From Paracidovorax avenae ATCC 19860 (GTDB lineage Bacteria; Pseudomonadota; Gammaproteobacteria; Burkholderiales; Burkholderiaceae_C): 64,000 bases of DNA. Shown here piece after piece: positions 31,382 to 39,817 of the stretch (position 1 is the first letter of the stretch; the number at the start of each line of letters is the position of its first letter). The stretch is from assembly GCF_000176855.2 (NCBI RefSeq), contig NC_015138.1, forward strand, positions 3,906,001 through 3,970,000. Reading direction: 5' to 3'. Below the pieces are notes generated by a model. That model had not been told where the DNA came from, searched no databases, and worked only from the letters and a program-made list of their open reading frames with translations. The position numbers were made by a program, and so were the translations under genes.

Positions 31382-32427
31382 CCAGGCTCCCGCTGGTTAT
31401 TGCGCAAATGCACGGTGAAAGTGACCACCTGCCGCAGCCGGCCGTCGGCCGCGGGAGTGAACACGGTGCCGGGATCGTTGGTGGTATCGGCGAACATGCT
31501 GCCGATGGACCCTCCGCTCGACCCTTTGGCAGTGCCCAGGGGGTAGAAGGTCTGGGAGGTGCGGTCCACGGCCGAGTTCGGCGCGGCTCGCAGCACCATG
31601 CCGATCCGGATGCTGCGCACACGGCGCCAGTTTGCGGCCGACACCAGCGAATCCGACACCGTGATCTGATCGGCGCGCAGGAAACGGTCCTGAACGCTGT
31701 CCACCGTCGACGCGGCGGGCATGGTGGCATTGTTGGCGGGAATGCCGTCCACGCCGTAGAGCACCTGGAAATCCTCGACGCCGGATATCAGGGGAAGCGG
31801 GTCGGACCGCGAGAGATTTCCCGTCGCAGGATCGCGTGTCCAGGTCGTGCACATCAGTGCGGGCTCCCCGTCATTGCTGATCGCGACATGCAGCACGCTC
31901 GTCACCCGGTCATAGCGGTCTTTCGCACCCACCTGGGGGGTATTGCCGGAGCAGTCAATCATTCCCTTGTCCGTCTTGGTGGCATCGCTGTTGGATGTCG
32001 CCGGCTGGAACCGCAGCACGAGCACGTCGCTGCCGTATCCCAGACTGCCTGAAGTGCGGGCCGTACTGGCTTCGTACCAGTTGTCTGAAGATGCGCGCGC
32101 CTTGTTGTTGAAACCATAGACGAAGGTATTGGGCACCGCAGACGGATCAAGCCCGGTGGTGCTGGCGCTTTCATCGTAGGCTGCATGGAACAGATCGCGG
32201 TAGCCCGCCTGCACGCCCAGGCGCTGGACCATGTCTTCCACAAAACGGGCGTTGTCGCGCAGTTGCGATGCAGCGTCGACGTTGTTGAAGCCCTGCCGGG
32301 CGACCACGAGGCTCACGGCCGCGGCCAGCACGATCAGCAGGCTGATGACCATGGCGACCATCAGCTCTACGAGCGTCAGGCCGTTCTGCCGTAACCGGCG
32401 GGTCACGGGATGGGAAAAGCGAGTCAT
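31378..32427 (-). CDS. pilW: Type IV pilus minor pilin PilW
   Basis: A 349-aa protein with prepilin site QNGLTLVELMVAMVISLLIV and the large C-terminal globular domain of PilW. It overlaps pilV upstream and pilX downstream by 4 bases each, so translation is coupled. Its sequence supports a structural role only; no catalytic motif is seen. Confidence 0.87.
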   Translation of the reverse strand: MTRFSHPVTRRLRQNGLTLVELMVAMVISLLIVLAAAVSLVVARQGFNNVDAASQLRDNARFVEDMVQRLGVQAGYRDLFHAAYDESASTTGLDPSAVPNTFVYGFNNKARASSDNWYEASTARTSGSLGYGSDVLVLRFQPATSNSDATKTDKGMIDCSGNTPQVGAKDRYDRVTSVLHVAISNDGEPALMCTTWTRDPATGNLSRSDPLPLISGVEDFQVLYGVDGIPANNATMPAASTVDSVQDRFLRADQITVSDSLVSAANWRRVRSIRIGMVLRAAPNSAVDRTSQTFYPLGTAKGSSGGSIGSMFADTTNDPGTVFTPAADGRLRQVVTFTVHLRNNQREPG

Positions 32428-33101
32428 AGCGAAGGGGCCCCCATCGGGTTGCCGCTCGTGACGGGAAACACCACGTAGGGATAGCTGCCGGTGGCCGTGG
32501 CGGTTTCCACGCCATCGCTGGTAGCAGACGCGCGCAGCGTGGATTTGCGGGTCCAGCCGATCTTGATCACCGCGACCTCATCCACGCCGGCAGTTCCAGC
32601 AGTGCAGTTCCATTGCGGCATGCCGTTGCTGTCGTAGGGTGCCTTGTCGAAGCAGATGACCACCCGCGCGCCGGGCAGGGCAGCATCCAGCCGAGTAAGC
32701 CAATCGGTCAATTCCGCGCGCGCAACGGCCGTGCCATCAGCACAGGCGGACGACGACGCCACGCCCAGGCAGTAGCTGGGGGTCGCCGGGCTCAACGGGC
32801 TTTGCAGATTGATGAGGTACGGGTTCAAGCTGGCATCACTCTTGATGCCGATCTGGTTGTTGCCGCGCATCATCTCCGCCATTTCGCGGGCCAAGTTGGC
32901 TGCCTGGGCCTGCAGGCGGGCCTCGCGCGTCGATTGCAGCGCGAAGGCCTGCACCCCGACCAGCCCCAGGATTCCGAACGAAAGCACCACGATGGACACC
33001 AGGACCTCGATCAGGGTAAACCCCGACTCCCAATGCCGCGGCGATGCTCTTCCCGCCCGACTGCGCGAACGTAAGGAGTACAACAAACTGTTATCGGCCA
33101 T
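32424..33101 (-). CDS. pilV: Type IV pilus minor pilin PilV
   Basis: A 225-aa protein whose 27-residue leader ends ESGFTLIEVLVSIVVLSFGILG, a PilV signature, followed by NLAREMAEMMRGN. It is the first gene of the pilV-W-X-Y1-E-fimT operon. The promoter must lie in the 80 bp shared with the divergent ribD. No clear SD precedes the ATG, and no further upstream start is possible without entering that region. Confidence 0.87.
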   Translation of the reverse strand: MADNSLLYSLRSRSRAGRASPRHWESGFTLIEVLVSIVVLSFGILGLVGVQAFALQSTREARLQAQAANLAREMAEMMRGNNQIGIKSDASLNPYLINLQSPLSPATPSYCLGVASSSACADGTAVARAELTDWLTRLDAALPGARVVICFDKAPYDSNGMPQWNCTAGTAGVDEVAVIKIGWTRKSTLRASATSDGVETATATGSYPYVVFPVTSGNPMGAPSL

Positions 33102-33181
33102 GCCGGAATCTTAGGGCTGGTGCGTGTGCCTAGCGATGCCGTTCGGCAAGCCAACCCGACCAGTCAGCGCAAAATGCCGGG

Positions 33182-34315
33182 ATGTCCACGCCTGTCGCCC
33201 CGGCCTCTCTCCCTACCGATTTCATGCAACTTGCGCTCCGGCTAGCAGAAGAAGGGCTCTACAGGACCTCCCCCAATCCCCGCGTGGGCTGTGTACTGGT
33301 CGATGCCCGCCAGCAGATCATCGGCCAGGGATCGACCCAGCGCGCCGGCGGGCCCCATGCAGAAGTGATGGCGTTGCGCGATGCCCGGGCACGCGGCCAT
33401 GCCACCCAGGGCGCCATCGCCTACGTCACCCTGGAGCCCTGCTCCCACCACGGACGCACGGGGCCCTGCTGCGATGCGCTGGTCGAAGCTGGCATCGCCC
33501 GCGTGGTCGCCTCGCTGGGTGACCCCAACCCGCGAGTCGCCGGCCAGGGGTTCGAGCGCCTGCGCGCTGCGGGGGTCGAAGTGGAAGTCGGCCCGGGCGC
33601 AGAGGCCTCACGGGAGCTGAACATCGGCTTTCTCAGCCGCATGGTGCGGCGCATGCCCTGGGTGCGGCTGAAGTCCGCAGCGTCCCTGGACGGAATCACG
33701 GCACTGCCGGACGGGCAGAGCCAATGGATCACCTCCGCCGCGGCGCGGGCTGACGTGCATGCCTGGCGCGCGCGGGCCTGTGCGGTCCTCACGGGCGTGG
33801 GCACCGTGCTCGCGGACGATCCGCGGCTGGATGTGCGCGAGGTGCCCACCGAACGCCAGCCCTGGGTCGCGGTGCTCGACAGCCACTTGCGCACCCCGCC
33901 GGATGCCGCTTTGCTGCGAGCTCAAGCCCGTGACGTAGTGATCTATTGCGCGATCCGGGATGAATCGCGGGAGCGCGCGCTCTGCGCCTCCGGGGCGACC
34001 ATCGTGCATCTGCCGGGTCCCGATGGGCGGGTTGCCTTGCGCGACGTGATGGCGGACCTCGCAGCGCGGGAGGCCAACGAGGTGCATGTTGAAGCAGGCG
34101 CCATCGCCAGCGGAGCGCTGTGCGCGGCCGGCCTGGTGGACGAAGTGCTGCTCTATCTCGCCCCCAAGCTCCTGGGGCAAGGAAGAGGCATCGCGCCATT
34201 TGGCCCCCTTCCGGACCTGGGACAGGCGCTCGGGCTCACCATCCGCTCGGTCGCCCAGGTCGGTCCGGACCTCCGGGTGTGCGCGAGGGTGGCAGGCCGG
34301 GAATCCGTGGCCTGA
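33182..34315 (+). CDS. ribD: Riboflavin biosynthesis deaminase/reductase RibD
   Basis: A 377-aa bifunctional enzyme. The N-terminal zinc deaminase has GGPHAEVMAL and TLEPCSHHGRTGPCCDAL. The C-terminal reductase domain begins MPWVRLKSAASLDGITALPDG and has VHVEAGAIASGAL and VDEVLLYLAPKLLG. It converts the GTP cyclohydrolase II product into 5-amino-6-ribitylamino-uracil phosphate. No FMN riboswitch fits in the 80-bp upstream gap. The other rib genes are not in the window. Confidence 0.92.
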   Translation: MSTPVAPASLPTDFMQLALRLAEEGLYRTSPNPRVGCVLVDARQQIIGQGSTQRAGGPHAEVMALRDARARGHATQGAIAYVTLEPCSHHGRTGPCCDALVEAGIARVVASLGDPNPRVAGQGFERLRAAGVEVEVGPGAEASRELNIGFLSRMVRRMPWVRLKSAASLDGITALPDGQSQWITSAAARADVHAWRARACAVLTGVGTVLADDPRLDVREVPTERQPWVAVLDSHLRTPPDAALLRAQARDVVIYCAIRDESRERALCASGATIVHLPGPDGRVALRDVMADLAAREANEVHVEAGAIASGALCAAGLVDEVLLYLAPKLLGQGRGIAPFGPLPDLGQALGLTIRSVAQVGPDLRVCARVAGRESVA

Positions 34316-34344
34316 ACCGCCGCGTTTCTCCGGGGCACACCGGA

Positions 34345-34986
34345 CTACGGCTTGCGGGCGGCATCCACCTTGTCCGCCCCCACCCCCACCTCCCCCGCCA
34401 CCTGCTGCGCCATCTCCAGATGCTGCTTCAGCTTCGGCAGCGTCTTCTGCGCAAACGCCTTCACTTCCGGATCACGCGCCTCCCGGGCACCCTTCTCGAA
34501 AAGCTCGACCGTGTCGCGGTGCGCCTGCAGCCCCATGGTCTCCATGTAGCGCTTGTCGAAGTCCGCGCCGTCGGCGGTGCCCAGCAGCTTGAGCTTGCCC
34601 TCCTGCACCAGCGACGGCCCTTCGGGCACGCGCACGTTCTTCCCGGCGGCGAGGGCGGCCAGTTCCTGGTTGGCCTTGGTGTGGTCATCCACCATCTGCT
34701 GCGCGAAGGCGCGCACCTTGGGGTTCTGGGCCTTCTGCAGCGCGAGCTGGCTGCTCTTGACCTCGGCATGGCCGTTGTGGGCGGCATCGTCCAGGAAGGA
34801 CTTGTCGGCCCGCGTCAGGCGCGACGCCTGCCCTTCCGCGCCATCCACGGCCCGGGCGGCGCCGGCCCGGGGCTGCTCGTGGGTGGGGGACTGGGCCGGT
34901 GGCTGGGATTGTGCGGCCGCTCCGGCCGCGTATGCGACGCACGCCAGGGCGACGGACGCGGAAATCATCAGGTGGCGGTGGTTCAT
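34345..34986 (-). CDS. Periplasmic DUF4142 protein
   Basis: A 213-aa protein with a signal peptide (cleavage near AAGAAAQS, residue about 25) and a DUF4142 four-helix ferritin-like domain from about 58: RADKSFLDDAAHNGHAEVKS, VRAFAQQMVDDHTKANQEL, AHRDTVELFEKGA. AGGAG precedes the ATG. The family is common in stress-related gene sets; no activity is established. It converges with ribD. Confidence 0.82.
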   Translation of the reverse strand: MNHRHLMISASVALACVAYAAGAAAQSQPPAQSPTHEQPRAGAARAVDGAEGQASRLTRADKSFLDDAAHNGHAEVKSSQLALQKAQNPKVRAFAQQMVDDHTKANQELAALAAGKNVRVPEGPSLVQEGKLKLLGTADGADFDKRYMETMGLQAHRDTVELFEKGAREARDPEVKAFAQKTLPKLKQHLEMAQQVAGEVGVGADKVDAARKP

Positions 34987-35055
34987 GGAATGCTCCTTCT
35001 TGCTGTGATGAAAGGGACAAGGAAAAGAAAAGGGAAAGTGAAGGGATGCCCGCGC

Positions 35056-35943
35056 TCACGCGGAAGGCCCGGCGCCCATCCAGGAAAAGCATCCCCAGCG
35101 CAGCCGCGAATCGCTCACGAGCCAGGCGCCCTGCCGGTACAGGCGGCCGGCCTGTGCCGGGTCGTCCACACGCACGGCCCACAGCGCACCGGACCGGTCC
35201 GCCCAGACCACGCGCGCATCGGCAGCGGCAAGGCGTCCCATGGCGTCGGCCGCGGAAATCCCCGGCCGGAACAGCACCATGACATCGCCGCCGCGGTCGC
35301 CCTGCGGCCACAGCGAGGCCAGCGCCGCGCCACCGACCAGCAGCACGGCGCCCAGCCAGCGACGCGCCCCACCGGGGCCGGAGCCCCGCACGGCCGGCTG
35401 CGCAACGGAACCGTTCTCGGGCATGAGGCGGCGGCCTTCACCGCCAGGGCCGCTTCCATGGCCACCGGACAGGTCTTTCAGCAGGCGCCAGCCGATGCAC
35501 AGAGGCACCAGGCCGAACACCGCGAGCCAGCCGACGTCCCACGCCAGCGGTATTTCCGACGCGTCGCGCACGCGGTGCAGGCCCAGCAGCCAGTGCGACA
35601 GCACGGCGTCCAGCAGGTGCCAGAGCCCGAAACCGAGCAAGGCACTGCCGGCCAGGCGGCGGTCGGCGCCGGATGCGACGAGCAGGTCACGCGCCTTCCA
35701 GAGTCGCCACAGCCCGACGGCCGCGATGACATACATCAGGGCATGGAACAGCCCGTCCGCCAGGATCTGCGCGCGGATGTCCTCCAGCACAGGGGAACGC
35801 ACGCGGCTCAGCAGGTGATGCCACTGCAGCACCTGGTGCAACAGGATGCCGTCGAAGAAGCCGCCCAGGCTGAAGCCGATGCAGCCACCGGCCCAGGCCA
35901 GCGGGCGCAGGCTGCGGCCTGGCGGCAAGGTGTCTTCACGCAT
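35056..35943 (-). CDS. DUF2243 membrane protein
   Basis: A 295-aa protein. The N-terminal half is the DUF2243 membrane domain, with GGFFDGILLHQVLQWHHLLS, a histidine-rich start, and about four TM helices (12-30, 62-80, 97-117, 130-148). The C-terminal part adds a further TM (about 190-210) and a soluble tail (DVMVLFRPG...) rich in Ala and Arg that is not part of DUF2243. The His pattern suggests metal or haem contact, but function is unknown. Confidence 0.78.
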   Translation of the reverse strand: MREDTLPPGRSLRPLAWAGGCIGFSLGGFFDGILLHQVLQWHHLLSRVRSPVLEDIRAQILADGLFHALMYVIAAVGLWRLWKARDLLVASGADRRLAGSALLGFGLWHLLDAVLSHWLLGLHRVRDASEIPLAWDVGWLAVFGLVPLCIGWRLLKDLSGGHGSGPGGEGRRLMPENGSVAQPAVRGSGPGGARRWLGAVLLVGGAALASLWPQGDRGGDVMVLFRPGISAADAMGRLAAADARVVWADRSGALWAVRVDDPAQAGRLYRQGAWLVSDSRLRWGCFSWMGAGPSA

Positions 35944-35964
35944 CGTGCAGGCCGGCCGTACCAG

Positions 35965-36381
35965 TCAATGCTGGCGGCCGCGGTCGCGCGTCTCGCCGAT
36001 CAGCGCCGCGCCCTGGCGGGAGGACGGCATGGGGCCTTCGGGCTGGTCACCGCCGTAGTCGAGCCCCCGGCCCCGCGCCGAGCCGGAGGAATCGACCGAT
36101 GCGATCGGCCCGGTCTGCAGCCGGTCCGAATGCTGGTCGCCGGGGCGCTGGCGCTCGCGGTTGCCGTAGGTGCTCTCGTCGCCGCTGGCGCCGAACCGGC
36201 GCGCGCCTTCGCCGGTGGCGAGGTTCTCCGCACCGGCCGGGGTGGCGGCGGGACGAGGGTCGTCGCGCATGCCGTACTGGTCATAGTGGCCGGTGTCGCG
36301 CCGGCGCTCCTGCCCTGAAGCCGCGATCGCTTCGCGGGATGTTTCGGGCAAGTTCGGGTTGGAGGTGTCGTCAGGCTTCAT
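35965..36381 (-). CDS. Hydrophilic hypothetical protein
   Basis: A 138-aa protein starting MKPDDTSNPNLPETSREAIA. It is rich in Gly, Asp, Arg and Ser, with no hydrophobic segment or recognised domain. Composition suggests an intrinsically disordered, possibly stress-protective protein. It sits between DUF2243 and DUF3606 genes on the same strand, 25 bp after the latter. The ATG at 36381 follows a GGAG-like site. Confidence 0.6.
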   Translation of the reverse strand: MKPDDTSNPNLPETSREAIAASGQERRRDTGHYDQYGMRDDPRPAATPAGAENLATGEGARRFGASGDESTYGNRERQRPGDQHSDRLQTGPIASVDSSGSARGRGLDYGGDQPEGPMPSSRQGAALIGETRDRGRQH

Positions 36382-36406
36382 GGGTGTTCTCCGGTGCGTC
36401 GGTCCG

Positions 36407-36601
36407 TCAGTGCGCGCGCTCGCGGTTCTGCGCGAGATAGCTGCGCACGGCCTCCGCCGAATTGCCGACGGCCTGCACGGCCCTGCGCAGTTCGTATTCA
36501 TCGCAATTGAGCACGGAGGCCCAGTCGCGCACTTCGTAGTCTTCCGAGAGGTTGATGAGTCGCCGGTCCGCGCCACCCACCTTGGTCTTGTCGTCTGCCA
36601 T
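36407..36601 (-). CDS. Small DUF3606 protein
   Basis: A 64-aa protein with RRLINLSEDYEVRDWASVL and ELRRAVQAVGNSAEAVRSYL, a clear DUF3606 match and closer to consensus than the paralogue at 6240-6455. GAGGAG precedes the ATG at 36601. The function of the family is unknown. Confidence 0.82.
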   Translation of the reverse strand: MADDKTKVGGADRRLINLSEDYEVRDWASVLNCDEYELRRAVQAVGNSAEAVRSYLAQNRERAH

Positions 36602-36697
36602 GAAAATCTCCTCTGCAATGCATGTGCGATGCATCCATGCTGGGCGGCCCGCTGCAGCCTGGGCGTAGGACAAGCCCCGCCATCCCTGCTGGAACTG

Positions 36698-37273
36698 TCA
36701 CAGCAGGTTTCCGGGGCGCACATCGCACTGGAAGGCCTCTTCCAGTTGCCGCAGGGCGCTGCGCTTGCGCGTGGGGCTTTCGGCGGCGGTGCAGTCCCCG
36801 GGCACCCAGACGTCGTAGCCGAGCATGCGTGCATCGGTGGCGCTCAGCATCACGCACATGTCCGCGGCCAGGCCGGCGACGATGACGCGCCGCGTCCCCA
36901 TCTGCCGCAGCAGGTGCAGCAGCGGCGTGGACTGGAACGCGGAATGGCAGGGCTTGAGCAGGGTCAGGTCGCGCGGCCGGGGGGCCATGAGGCGGGCCAG
37001 TTCTCCCCGCGCTCCGGGCAATTGCCGGCAGGCTGCGAGCAGGTCGCTGAATTCGCTGTGCCACGTGCCGTAATTGTCATTGGCATAGATCACCGGCACG
37101 CGGCGGCTCTCCAGCCGCTCGCGCAGCCGCAGGGTGGCACGCGCGGCACGCAGGGCGCCCGGCAGGAGGTCATCGGCACCGGGAAAGTTCAGCGGATTGA
37201 CCACGTCCACGAGGAGCAGCACATCCTGGTGGCGCGGCAGACGGGTTCGGCGGAGGGAGGCGGCGGAAGACAC
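36698..37273 (-). CDS. Isochorismatase-family cysteine hydrolase
   Basis: A 191-aa protein with the Asp-Lys-Cys triad of the family: Asp in LLLVDVVNPLNF, Lys in LLKPCHSAF and Cys in AGLAADMCVMLSA (followed by the DARMLGYDVWVPGDCTAA segment). Members hydrolyse nicotinamide, isochorismate, ureido compounds and others; the substrate here is not determinable. It lies in a same-strand group of stress-type genes. Confidence 0.82.
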   Translation of the reverse strand: MSSAASLRRTRLPRHQDVLLLVDVVNPLNFPGADDLLPGALRAARATLRLRERLESRRVPVIYANDNYGTWHSEFSDLLAACRQLPGARGELARLMAPRPRDLTLLKPCHSAFQSTPLLHLLRQMGTRRVIVAGLAADMCVMLSATDARMLGYDVWVPGDCTAAESPTRKRSALRQLEEAFQCDVRPGNLL

Positions 37274-37409
37274 GGGTGGCAGGCATCGGGCAATGAAGAT
37301 GCCGCCAAGGATTCACTGCCGCCCTGGACCGGCGCCGTAGGAAAGCTCCGAATCCGGCGCGCATCTGTATGGGCAGGGACTGCGTCCGTGTTGCCGCGCC
37401 CGGCCAGGG

Positions 37410-37886
37410 TCATTCCGTCTGCGCGCCCTGCGTCTTCTGGATGACGATGCTGCCGTCTGCTTCCAGGAAAGCCAGCCGTATCGCAGACTCGTCACAATCG
37501 GCCTCGCGCAGCGCTTTTTCCCAGTCGCTGCGCGATACCCGGTGGCGGCGCAGCGCATCACGGAAAACATGGCCGTCGCGCGCCACCAGCACGGCCTCGC
37601 CTTCCAGCACGGCCTCCACCGCGCGGCTGCGTGCGCTCAGGAACCCTGCGGCCGCGTTCAGCGCCATCAGCACTGCACACACCAGCAGGCCGCCGGGCAG
37701 GGAGTTGTCGCCCCCCGTCATCGAATTGCTGGCCGCCTCGCTGAGCAGCATGATCACCAGCAGGTCGAACGGGGTGAACTGCCCGACCGTCCGCTTGCCG
37801 GAAACCCGGAGCATGCACAGCAGGGCGAGATAGACGAGCACGCCGCGCAGCACCAGCTCCAGCCAATCCACGTCGAAATCCCACAT
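37410..37886 (-). CDS. DUF421 (YetF-type) membrane protein
   Basis: A 158-aa protein with three N-terminal TM helices (about 7-25, 38-55, 63-80), including SGKRTVGQFTPFDLLVIMLL. A cytoplasmic DUF421 domain follows (VEAVLEGEAVLVARDG). AAGGAGG lies 10 bp before the ATG at 37886, deciding this start over 37919. It is divergent from the LOV kinase, with 175 bp between the starts. Confidence 0.85.
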   Translation of the reverse strand: MWDFDVDWLELVLRGVLVYLALLCMLRVSGKRTVGQFTPFDLLVIMLLSEAASNSMTGGDNSLPGGLLVCAVLMALNAAAGFLSARSRAVEAVLEGEAVLVARDGHVFRDALRRHRVSRSDWEKALREADCDESAIRLAFLEADGSIVIQKTQGAQTE

Positions 37887-38061
37887 GGAACCGATCCTCC
37901 TTGGGGGCGATCTTGGCAAGGAAGCCGCCGGCCTTCATCCTCCGGCCACGCCACGCCGCGTAGGACGCCACCGCCAGCTGCAGTGGGCGGCGCCTGCGCC
38001 TACAGGGTGGCCACGCCGGGGGAAATGTGCAGGAAGGCGGTTTGTCCGTATAGTCCGCCGG

Positions 38062-39696
38062 ATGAGCAGCGAGAAGCCCCCCATCACCGGCCAGGAGCGC
38101 CCCTTCGTCGCGGAAGGCGCCCCGTCCGAAGTCGCCGAACACAAGGACGACATTTTTTTCGCGGCCATCGAAACCACGCGGATGCCGATGCTGGTCACCG
38201 ATCCGCGCCAGCCCGACAACCCCATCGTGTTCTGCAACCGGGCCTTCGTCTCGATGACGGGCTACCAGCCGCAGGACATCCTCGGGCACAACTGCCGGTT
38301 CCTCCAGGGCCCTGCCACCGACCGCAACACGGTCGCGGCCCTGCGCGAAGCCATCGAGCAGCGGCGCGAGATTTCACTGGAGCTGCTCAACTACCGCAAG
38401 GACGGCTCCACGTTCTGGAATGCGCTGTTCATCTCGCCGGTCTATAACGCCCGCGGCGAACTGGTCTACTTCTTCGCCTCCCAGCTCGACGTGAGCCGGC
38501 GCCGCGACGCCGAGGAAGCGCTGTCGCAGGCGCAGAAGATGGAAGCGCTCGGCCAGTTGACCGGCGGCATCTCGCACGATTTCAACAACCTGCTGCAGGT
38601 CATGTCCGGCCACCTGGACGTGATGCGCGTGCGCAACCGCAGCCAGAAGCTCGCCCGCGAGGACATCGACCGCTCCATCGACAGCATCCGCAGCGCCGTC
38701 AGCAAGGCCTCCACGCTCACGCAGCAGTTGCTGGCGTTCTCGCGCAAGCAGAAGCTCCAGGGCCGGGTCGTCAGTTTGAACGCGATGGCCACGGGCATGG
38801 CTTCGCTGGCCGAACGCACCCTCGGCGAAGAAATCCAGATCGACTACGTGCTCGGTGAGGACGTACCCAACTGCGAACTGGACACCACACAGCTGGAAGT
38901 GGCGGTGCTCAACCTGCTGCTCAACTCCCGCGATGCCATGCCCAACGGGGGCCGCATCCGGGTCGAGACACGGGGCATCGAGCTGCACGCCCAGGACGGC
39001 CATGCCTTCTCCGGCCTTCCGCCGGGTCGCTATGCCACCCTGTCGGTCACCGACACCGGCTCGGGCATCCCTGCCGACATGGTGCCGCGCGTGATGGACC
39101 CGTTCTTCACCACCAAGGAAGAAGGCAAGGGCACGGGCCTGGGGCTGTCCATGGTGTACGGTTTCGCCAAGCAGTCGGGCGGTGCCGTCACGATCTATTC
39201 GGAAGTCGGCGTGGGCACCACGGTGCGCATGTACTTCCCCGCCGTGCACGGGCGCACGCACCCCGAGCTGGTGGAGTCGCTCGCCCCCCATGCACGCGGC
39301 GGCACGGAAACCGTGCTGGTCGTGGACGACCGCGTCGAGGTGGCCGACCTCGCCCAGGCCATGCTGGAAGGCCTGGGGTACACGGTCCACGTGGCCCACA
39401 GCGCGCACGCGGCCCTCAAGCTCGTTCGCTCGCTGGAGCCGTCCGCGCTGCCGCACCTGCTCTTCACCGACGTGGTGATGCCCGGTGGCCTGAACGGCTA
39501 CGAACTGGCCCGCGAGATGCGCAAGACGGTGGCGGGCATCCATATCCTGCTGACCACCGGCTTCGACCGCGACATGGGCAGCCTTGCCAACGTCGCACCC
39601 AGCGAATTCGAGATCCTGAAGAAGCCATACCGCCTGGCGGATCTCGCACGCCGCGTGCGCATGGTGCTCGACGGCGCCACCGGCACCAAGACCTGA
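38062..39696 (+). CDS. LOV-domain hybrid histidine kinase (blue-light receptor)
   Basis: A 544-aa protein. A LOV/PAS domain (about 30-150) contains GHNCRFLQGP with the photoactive Cys78 that forms the flavin adduct. Then come an H box with His172 (GGISHDFNNLLQV, HWE/HisKA-4-like as in many LOV kinases), ATPase motifs (LLLNSRDAMPNGG, DTGSGIP, GTGLGLSMVYGF) and a C-terminal receiver (VVDD; LFTDVVMPGG). It has no TM segment, so it is cytosolic. It is placed between DUF421 and an ECF-type promoter driving a lipid operon, suggesting light control of envelope functions. The output partner is unknown. Confidence 0.9.
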   Translation: MSSEKPPITGQERPFVAEGAPSEVAEHKDDIFFAAIETTRMPMLVTDPRQPDNPIVFCNRAFVSMTGYQPQDILGHNCRFLQGPATDRNTVAALREAIEQRREISLELLNYRKDGSTFWNALFISPVYNARGELVYFFASQLDVSRRRDAEEALSQAQKMEALGQLTGGISHDFNNLLQVMSGHLDVMRVRNRSQKLAREDIDRSIDSIRSAVSKASTLTQQLLAFSRKQKLQGRVVSLNAMATGMASLAERTLGEEIQIDYVLGEDVPNCELDTTQLEVAVLNLLLNSRDAMPNGGRIRVETRGIELHAQDGHAFSGLPPGRYATLSVTDTGSGIPADMVPRVMDPFFTTKEEGKGTGLGLSMVYGFAKQSGGAVTIYSEVGVGTTVRMYFPAVHGRTHPELVESLAPHARGGTETVLVVDDRVEVADLAQAMLEGLGYTVHVAHSAHAALKLVRSLEPSALPHLLFTDVVMPGGLNGYELAREMRKTVAGIHILLTTGFDRDMGSLANVAPSEFEILKKPYRLADLARRVRMVLDGATGTKT

Positions 39697-39739
39697 GCCC
39701 GCGGAGGCCGACACGGGATGCCGGCGCGCCGGTGTCCTG

Positions 39740-39767
39740 CAATCCAAAAAGGGGGTCGCCGCGTACA
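39740..39767 (+). promoter_or_regulatory. ECF-sigma-type promoter of the cfa-DUF1295 operon
   Basis: CAATCC (39740-39745), a 16-base spacer and CGTACA (39762-39767). The element matches that at 44261-44288 in both hexamers and the spacer length. It shares ATC and CGTA with the promoter of the sigma gene itself. The ATG of the first operon gene is 50 bp downstream. Confidence 0.6.
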
Positions 39768-39817
39768 GGCCGGAACCAGGCGGGCCAACCGGCACGCCGC
39801 ACGCCGGAGCCCCTCGC

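Noticed and set aside
33102..33181. FMN riboswitch upstream of ribD
   Set aside because: The gap is only 80 bases and shows none of the conserved RFN helices.
38040..38061. CGTATA before the LOV kinase as a fourth ECF promoter
   Set aside because: No ATC-containing hexamer lies 16 bases upstream.
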